DNA of 43,719 nt, from the NCBI GenBank assembly GCA_947088155.1, contig CAMUFL010000011.1, forward strand, positions 1 through 43,719, written 5' to 3'. The notes under the pieces are model-generated. The model had not been told where the DNA came from and ran no database searches. It was given only the letters and a program-made list of their open reading frames with translations. This document shows, one piece after another, positions 39,310-43,719 of the stretch (its first letter is position 1; each line of letters begins with the position of its first letter). A program made the translations under genes and the position numbers. Source of the stretch: an uncultured Gardnerella sp. Lineage in GTDB: Bacteria; Actinomycetota; Actinomycetes; Actinomycetales; Bifidobacteriaceae.

Positions 39310-39960
39310 TCAGGCTCCCTTCACTGCCGAACGGACGAGAACGATTGCGCCCTTAGGACCTGGAACAGCGCCCTTAATAGCGAGAATGCCGTTCTCGACA
39401 TCCGAAGAAACGATTGTGAGGTTAAGCGCGGTGGAAGTCACATGACCCATGCGACCAGCCATACGCTTGCCCTTCAAAATGCGGCTTGGAGTTGCGCAAG
39501 CGCCCACAGAACCTGGGCGACGTTCGTTCTTGTGCGAGCCGTGAGTACGGCGATAGGACTTGAAGCCCCAACGCTTGATAGTGCCAGCAAAGCCCTTACC
39601 CTTGGTAGTGCCAGTGACATCTACTTCAGAACCCTCAGCGAACAATTCAGCGGTCAATTCCTGACCTGGCTGATAATCTGCTGCGTTCTCGGTGCGCACC
39701 TCAGCGAGGTGACGACGAGGAGTTACACCAGCCTTTGCAAAATGACCAGCCAATGGCTTAGTCACCTTGGTAGGATCAATCTGGCCATAACCGAGCTGTA
39801 CTGCGCAATAACCGTCAGACTCTACAGTCTTTACAGCGGTAACTACGTTAGTAGCAACTTCAACCAGAGTTACGGGGACGAAGAAGCCGTTTTCATCCCA
39901 AACCTGCGACATGCCAAGCTTGCGGCCAAGCAGTGCAGTGCGATTCTTATTCTGCGACAT
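39310..39960 (-). CDS. rplC: 50S ribosomal protein uL3
   Basis: uL3 reaches the peptidyl-transferase centre. The 216-residue protein starts MSQNKNRTALLGRKLGMSQV and has VDVTGTTKGKGFAGTIKRWG, then SHGSHKN-type residues (RTHGSHKNERRPGSVGACAT) and MAGRMGHVTSTALNLTIVSS. Length and order (rpsJ-rplC-rplD) are standard. Confidence 0.97.
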   Translation of the reverse strand: MSQNKNRTALLGRKLGMSQVWDENGFFVPVTLVEVATNVVTAVKTVESDGYCAVQLGYGQIDPTKVTKPLAGHFAKAGVTPRRHLAEVRTENAADYQPGQELTAELFAEGSEVDVTGTTKGKGFAGTIKRWGFKSYRRTHGSHKNERRPGSVGACATPSRILKGKRMAGRMGHVTSTALNLTIVSSDVENGILAIKGAVPGPKGAIVLVRSAVKGA

Positions 39961-39974
39961 TATTCTCCCCCTTC

Positions 39975-40283
39975 CTACAGCTTGATCTCGATGTTTACAT
40001 CCGCAGGCAGGTCAATGTGCATCAAAGAATCCACAGCCTTTGGCGTTGGATCTACGATGTCAATGAGGCGCTTATGAGTGCGCATCTCGAAATGCTCGCG
40101 AGAATCCTTGTATTTATGAGGAGAACGGATAACAACAAACACGTTCTTCTCGGTCGGCAGAGGAACCGGACCCACTACTGTGGCGCCCGCGTTCGTCACC
40201 GTCTCGACGATTTTCTTCGCCGATTGGTCGATGACCTCATGGTCATAGGACTTAAGCCTGATGCGGATTTTCTGTCCCGCCAT
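39975..40283 (-). CDS. rpsJ: 30S ribosomal protein uS10 / NusE
   Basis: uS10 is part of the 30S head and, as NusE, links NusG to NusB in antitermination and transcription-translation coupling. The 102-residue protein starts MAGQKIRIRLKSYDHEVIDQ and contains VVGPVPLPTEKNVFVVIRSP and FEMRTHKRLIDIVDPTPKAV. It is the first gene of the S10 cluster, with GAAAGGGCGG upstream. Confidence 0.98.
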   Translation of the reverse strand: MAGQKIRIRLKSYDHEVIDQSAKKIVETVTNAGATVVGPVPLPTEKNVFVVIRSPHKYKDSREHFEMRTHKRLIDIVDPTPKAVDSLMHIDLPADVNIEIKL

Positions 40284-40437
40284 TGCCGTCCGCCCTTTCT
40301 AGCGATTCGTTTACTGTTTACCAACCTGAATTCAAGGGCACCGGCGAGAATAGACACTTAATGCCATTCCACATCAGTGCGCGGCATCAAAAACTCATTC
40401 AAACGAAAAAGGTTTTGCTTCCGCGCTCGCTTTTTTG

Positions 40438-40467
40438 ATTACAATATGCGAGCCTTAAAACAGGCAA
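40438..40467 (-). promoter_or_regulatory. Candidate promoter of the S10 cluster
   Basis: On the minus strand TTGCCT (40462-40467) and TGTAAT (40438-40443) are 18 bases apart. They lie about 155 bases upstream of rpsJ, which would give a leader of roughly 150 bases. Apart from this and the adhE terminator, the 349-bp gap 40284-40632 shows only the 10-bp repeats at 40575-40624. Confidence 0.4.
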
Positions 40468-40529
40468 CTAAGCAATTAAACCATCAACCTTCGATTATTA
40501 AAAACCGGGCGTGTCGGCTATTTTCCAAC

Positions 40530-40570
40530 AAAAAATGGCAGAAACCACAGTTAGTGCAGCTTCTGCCATT
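40530..40570 (-). terminator. Terminator of adhE
   Basis: Arms AATGGCAGAA (40534-40543) and TTCTGCCATT (40561-40570) form a perfect 10-bp stem with a 17-base loop. On the minus strand it is followed by a T-run (A-run at 40530-40535). It lies about 60 bases after the adhE stop. Confidence 0.88.
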
Positions 40571-40574
40571 ATCA

Positions 40575-40624
40575 ACTAAATAAGACTAAATAAGCCTAAA
40601 TAAGCCTAAATAAGACTAAGTAAT
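40575..40624. repeat. Five 10-bp tandem repeats
   Basis: ACTAAATAAG or CCTAAATAAG is repeated four times from 40575, with a fifth degenerate unit (ACTAAGTAAT). It lies between the adhE stop and its terminator and so is transcribed as 3' untranslated RNA. Confidence 0.88.
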
Positions 40625-40632
40625 CAAAAAAA

Positions 40633-43338
40633 TTACGCAGCTTCACGCTCCATGCGCAAACGATGGCCTTCTTCTTGAGAAACGCCATAATATGCCGCAA
40701 TAGCAATATCCTTCATATCCTCAATTTGTGGAATACGAGGATTTGCTGGAGCGCACTGATCTTCGTAAGCACGCATGCCAATATTGTCAAGTATGGACCA
40801 GTAGTACTCTTCGTCAACTCCGCAAGCCTTAAACGAAGCATCCATACCAAGCTTTTGATTGCGATACTCTTCCACAGCGCGAGCAAGATTCTCAACGCCT
40901 TCTTCCGGAGTCTTACCAGGATCCACACCGAGATTCTTAGCAATTTCCTGATATCGCTCAATAGCAACATAATGGTTGTACTTTGGCCAGCTAGTTGGCT
41001 CTTGAGGAATCTGGCCATTGTATCGAATAACGTAAGGCAGCAAAATTGCGTTCGTATGACCATGCACCACATGGCACAATGCACCAATTGTGTGAGCCAT
41101 AGCGTGGCACATTCCAAGGAATGCAGAGCCGAAAGCCATGCCTGCCATAGTAGCAGCGTTATGCATTTTTTCTTGCGCCTCAACTTTACGCTGAGAATTT
41201 TCGCAGTTCACAGAGTCGTCAAGATTTTCCCAAATTAGCTTTGAAGCATGCAGTGCCATAGCGTCCGTAAAATCATTTGCGTAAACAGACACATACGCTT
41301 CCATAGCGTGAGTTAAAGCATCAAATCCAGAGTCGCAAGCCAAACGACGAGGCTGAGTGCGAGCAAGCACAGGGTCAACAATCGCAACTGATGGAGTTAA
41401 AGCATAATCAGTAATTGGGTACTTGTAGCCGGTTTTATGATCCGTAATAACAGCATAAGGCGTTACTTCAGAACCAGTGCCGGAGGACGTTGGAATGCAC
41501 ACTAACTTAGCTTTACTTCCAAGAGGCGGAATCTTAAATGCGCGCTTACGAATATCGAAGAACTTTTCGCGCAAATCCGCAAAAGCAATCTCCGGATGCT
41601 CATACATAAGCCACATAATCTTTGAAGCATCCATTGGAGAACCGCCGCCTACAGCAATAATGGTATCCGGCTGGAATTCGTCGCGCATCATTGCAGCACC
41701 ACGTTCAACCGTTTCTACGCTTGGTTCAGGCTCTACATAGTCAATAATTCGGAAAGTAACGCGGTTATCTCGCGCGCGAAGCTGATCAATAATCTTGTCA
41801 ACTACGCCAAGCTGCTCCATAACCTTATCGCACACAATAACTGCGCGCTCAACACCATACATATCCCTCAAATAACGAATAGCATTCGGCTCAAAATATG
41901 TTTTGGCCGGAATCTTGAACCATTGCATATTATTATTCCTTCTTGCGATGCGCTTAATATTAAGAAGATTTACGGCTTGTACGTTGCCAGAAACGGAATT
42001 TCCGCCATAAGAGCCGCAACCAAGCGTAAGCGACGGAGCAATAGCATTGTAAATGTCGCCAACGCCGCCAAGAGATCCTGGAGAATTCCACACAATTCGG
42101 CATGCGTGCATACGTACACCGTACTCGCGCACAAGATCTTGATTGTTTGTGTGAATTACAGCAGTATGCCCCGCTCCATGCACAAGCATTTTCTCGCACA
42201 TTTCAAAGCCTTGTTCCTTATTTTCTGCACGCAGCATTGCGTGTACAGGAGCGAGCTTTTCCATAGTAAGAGGTTCCATTTCGCCGACTTCTTTGCATTC
42301 GGCAATCAGAATCACAGCGTCATCCGGAATTTCAAAGCCTGCTTCGTGCGCAATATATTGCGGAGATTTGCCAGGAACAACAGAATTAAGCTTTGGAGTA
42401 TTTCCAGAATACGAAGTGCAGCCAAACATGTACTGCTCAAGCTTTGCTTTTTCGTCGTCGTTTACAACGTAAGCCTTGCGACGCTTCAACTCGCGAAGCA
42501 AAGGATCGTAAACGTCTTTGTGCGCAATAATAGCCTGCTCGGTTGCGCAAATCATTCCGTAATCAAAATGCTTTGAAAGAATTAAATCGTTTGCAGCGCG
42601 CGCAATATCAACGTCACTATCAACATAAGCTGGAGCATTTCCGGCACCAACGCCAAGAGCTGGCTTTCCAGAAGAGTACGCAGCTTTGACCATGCCAGGT
42701 CCGCCGGTTGCAAGAATAGTTGCGATCTTCGGATGCTTCATTAAAGCTCCGGTTGCGGCAATAGACGGATGCTCAATCCACTGAATGCAATCTTTTGGAG
42801 CGCCAGCAGCTACTGCTGCATCTCGCACAATTCGTGCCGCCTCAGAAGAGCATTTTTGCGCGAAAGGATGGAATCCGAAAATAATTGGGCAGCGAGTTTT
42901 AAGCGCAATTAAAGACTTAAAAATTGCGGTAGAAGTTGGGTTAGTTACTGGGGTTACGCCAGCGACAATTCCAACTGGTTCCGCAATCTCGTCAATGCCT
43001 AACACGTCATCTTCGCGAATAATTCCAACGGTTTTCTTACCAGCTAAATAATGCGTAATATGCTCGCAAGCGAAAATGTTCTTTGTAGCTTTATCTTCAA
43101 CAAGACCACGGCCGGTTTCGTCAACAGCCATTTTTGCAAGTACTAAATGCTTATTTAGTGCGGCAACAGACGCTTTTGCAACGATGTGATCAATCTGCTG
43201 CTGATCTAGTTTTTCAAATTCATCTAAAGCACGTGATGCTTTTTCAACAAGTTGATCAACTTCCTGCTGAGCAGCTAAAGCAACAGCATCAGCAGTTTCA
43301 GTTTCAGCTGTTTCGGCTTGGTGTTTTGCTTCAACCAT
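40633..43338 (-). CDS. adhE: Bifunctional acetaldehyde-CoA / alcohol dehydrogenase
   Basis: AdhE reduces acetyl-CoA to acetaldehyde and then to ethanol, reoxidising two NADH during fermentation; it forms long spirosome filaments. The 901-residue protein has an aldehyde dehydrogenase half with the catalytic Cys in DYGMICATEQAIIAHKDV and a TGGPGMVKAAYSSGKPALGV cofactor loop. A linker leads to the iron-dependent alcohol dehydrogenase half, with AVGGGSPMDASKIMWLMYEH, HAMEAYVS and the metal histidines in CHAMAHTIGALCHVVHGHTN. I start at ATG 43338 because AAGGAGG lies seven bases upstream; the frame extends nine codons further. The N-terminus has an acidic Ala/Glu/Thr stretch. It is a single-gene unit with its own terminator. 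Confidence 0.98.
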   Translation of the reverse strand: MVEAKHQAETAETETADAVALAAQQEVDQLVEKASRALDEFEKLDQQQIDHIVAKASVAALNKHLVLAKMAVDETGRGLVEDKATKNIFACEHITHYLAGKKTVGIIREDDVLGIDEIAEPVGIVAGVTPVTNPTSTAIFKSLIALKTRCPIIFGFHPFAQKCSSEAARIVRDAAVAAGAPKDCIQWIEHPSIAATGALMKHPKIATILATGGPGMVKAAYSSGKPALGVGAGNAPAYVDSDVDIARAANDLILSKHFDYGMICATEQAIIAHKDVYDPLLRELKRRKAYVVNDDEKAKLEQYMFGCTSYSGNTPKLNSVVPGKSPQYIAHEAGFEIPDDAVILIAECKEVGEMEPLTMEKLAPVHAMLRAENKEQGFEMCEKMLVHGAGHTAVIHTNNQDLVREYGVRMHACRIVWNSPGSLGGVGDIYNAIAPSLTLGCGSYGGNSVSGNVQAVNLLNIKRIARRNNNMQWFKIPAKTYFEPNAIRYLRDMYGVERAVIVCDKVMEQLGVVDKIIDQLRARDNRVTFRIIDYVEPEPSVETVERGAAMMRDEFQPDTIIAVGGGSPMDASKIMWLMYEHPEIAFADLREKFFDIRKRAFKIPPLGSKAKLVCIPTSSGTGSEVTPYAVITDHKTGYKYPITDYALTPSVAIVDPVLARTQPRRLACDSGFDALTHAMEAYVSVYANDFTDAMALHASKLIWENLDDSVNCENSQRKVEAQEKMHNAATMAGMAFGSAFLGMCHAMAHTIGALCHVVHGHTNAILLPYVIRYNGQIPQEPTSWPKYNHYVAIERYQEIAKNLGVDPGKTPEEGVENLARAVEEYRNQKLGMDASFKACGVDEEYYWSILDNIGMRAYEDQCAPANPRIPQIEDMKDIAIAAYYGVSQEEGHRLRMEREAA

Positions 43339-43382
43339 AAGTATCCTCCTTGATATTTCCACCATCGGTTCAGTAAATTTAT

Positions 43383-43411
43383 ATATTTACGAATATTTTG
43401 ACCGTAAATAT
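43383..43411. promoter_or_regulatory. 9-bp inverted repeat upstream of adhE
   Basis: ATATTTACG (43383-43391) and CGTAAATAT (43403-43411) flank an 11-base spacer, 45-73 bases upstream of the adhE ATG. On the minus strand a plausible promoter, TTACGG and TATAAA 18 bases apart, overlaps the repeat. The site is well placed to act as an operator. Confidence 0.5.
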
Positions 43412-43427
43412 GTGGTACAAGTCACAA
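43410..43427 (-). promoter_or_regulatory. Rex-like redox operator
   Basis: On the minus strand the 18-bp TTGTGACTTGTACCACAT resembles the Rex consensus (TTGTGAAnnnnTTCACAA), matching 6 of 7 left-half and 4 of 7 right-half positions. Rex is an NADH/NAD+ sensor that represses fermentation genes such as adhE in many Gram-positive bacteria. The position, about 75-90 bases upstream of the start codon, supports this. No rex gene is in the window. Confidence 0.5.
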
Positions 43428-43647
43428 TTTATCGCCTTTGGTGTACTTTCGCAATTTGAAGCGAGTTGCGCTATTTATGAGCGAGCTTTATTCTATATTG
43501 TTCACTATTTGTGCTTATTTGTAATTTTTTATGTGCGATTATCGTGTAAATTTTCTGGAATGTTCGGTTTGATATATACTTACACACTATTTATAACATT
43601 TTTAGTTAGATTACGTTTATGATTAATTGCTATCTGTAGTTAAGCAT

Positions 43648-43719
43648 GATTTTTAATTAGATACGATTTTTAATTAGATACGATTTTTAATTAGATACGA
43701 TTTTTAATTAGATACGATT
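43648..43719. repeat. 17-bp tandem repeats running off the window
   Basis: GATTTTTAATTAGATAC is repeated four times (43648, 43665, 43682, 43699) and a fifth copy is cut by the window edge. Between 43428 and 43647 the sequence is AT-rich without a supportable gene. Confidence 0.92.

Overview
The window reads as a chromosomal segment of an AT-rich member of the Bifidobacteriaceae, most likely Gardnerella. I base this on protein-level resemblance, the single S10/spc/alpha ribosomal cluster, the nusA-infB-rbfA-truB-ribF order, the bS22-type mini ribosomal protein of Actinobacteria, a bifunctional AdhE, and Asn/Ser-rich simple-sequence insertions inside housekeeping proteins. I ran no database search, so the genus is an inference.

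Layout. Positions 1-433 hold an array of 53-bp repeats, a nested palindrome and a dispersed repeat, ending in the terminator of a 29-aa bS22 gene. A small membrane-protein gene follows on the minus strand. From 1376 the plus strand carries radA, a divergent S-adenosylhomocysteine-hydrolase-like gene, an SAH/MTA-deaminase-like amidohydrolase and a DUF985 cupin. Next is a polar amino-acid ABC transporter (binding lipoprotein, permease, ATPase), with structured repeat DNA between the first two genes. From 10176 to 17434 the minus strand carries nusA-infB-rbfA-truB-ribF (transcription/translation factors, tRNA modification, flavin synthesis).

Positions 17583-21571 (plus strand) hold three exported proteins: an unknown lipoprotein, an orphan sugar-type binding lipoprotein, and an unknown single-pass surface protein with a very acidic cytoplasmic tail. 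Positions 21642-23083 are gene-poor and full of structured DNA around one tRNA-Ser(CGA): serial hairpins, nested palindromes and a second 53-bp array. Then come truA and a DUF2974 hydrolase gene.

From 40283 down to 25480 the minus strand carries the whole S10-spc-alpha region: rpsJ to rplO, a terminator, secY-adk, then infA-rpmJ-rpsM-rpsK-rpoA-rplQ. The window ends with adhE, preceded by a Rex-like operator and a second inverted repeat.

The genes are mostly core information processing. The least explained material is non-coding: a family of composite intergenic elements (nested palindrome + linker + 53-bp array) present in opposite orientations at 1-240 and 22489-22830. Related palindromes lie next to tRNA-Ser and truA. 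Their stems differ in sequence but keep their pairing, which suggests selection on structure. The most interesting protein-level item is the SAHH-like enzyme that keeps the NAD+ and ribose residues but appears to have lost the adenine-pocket histidines, next to a nucleoside-deaminase-like gene.
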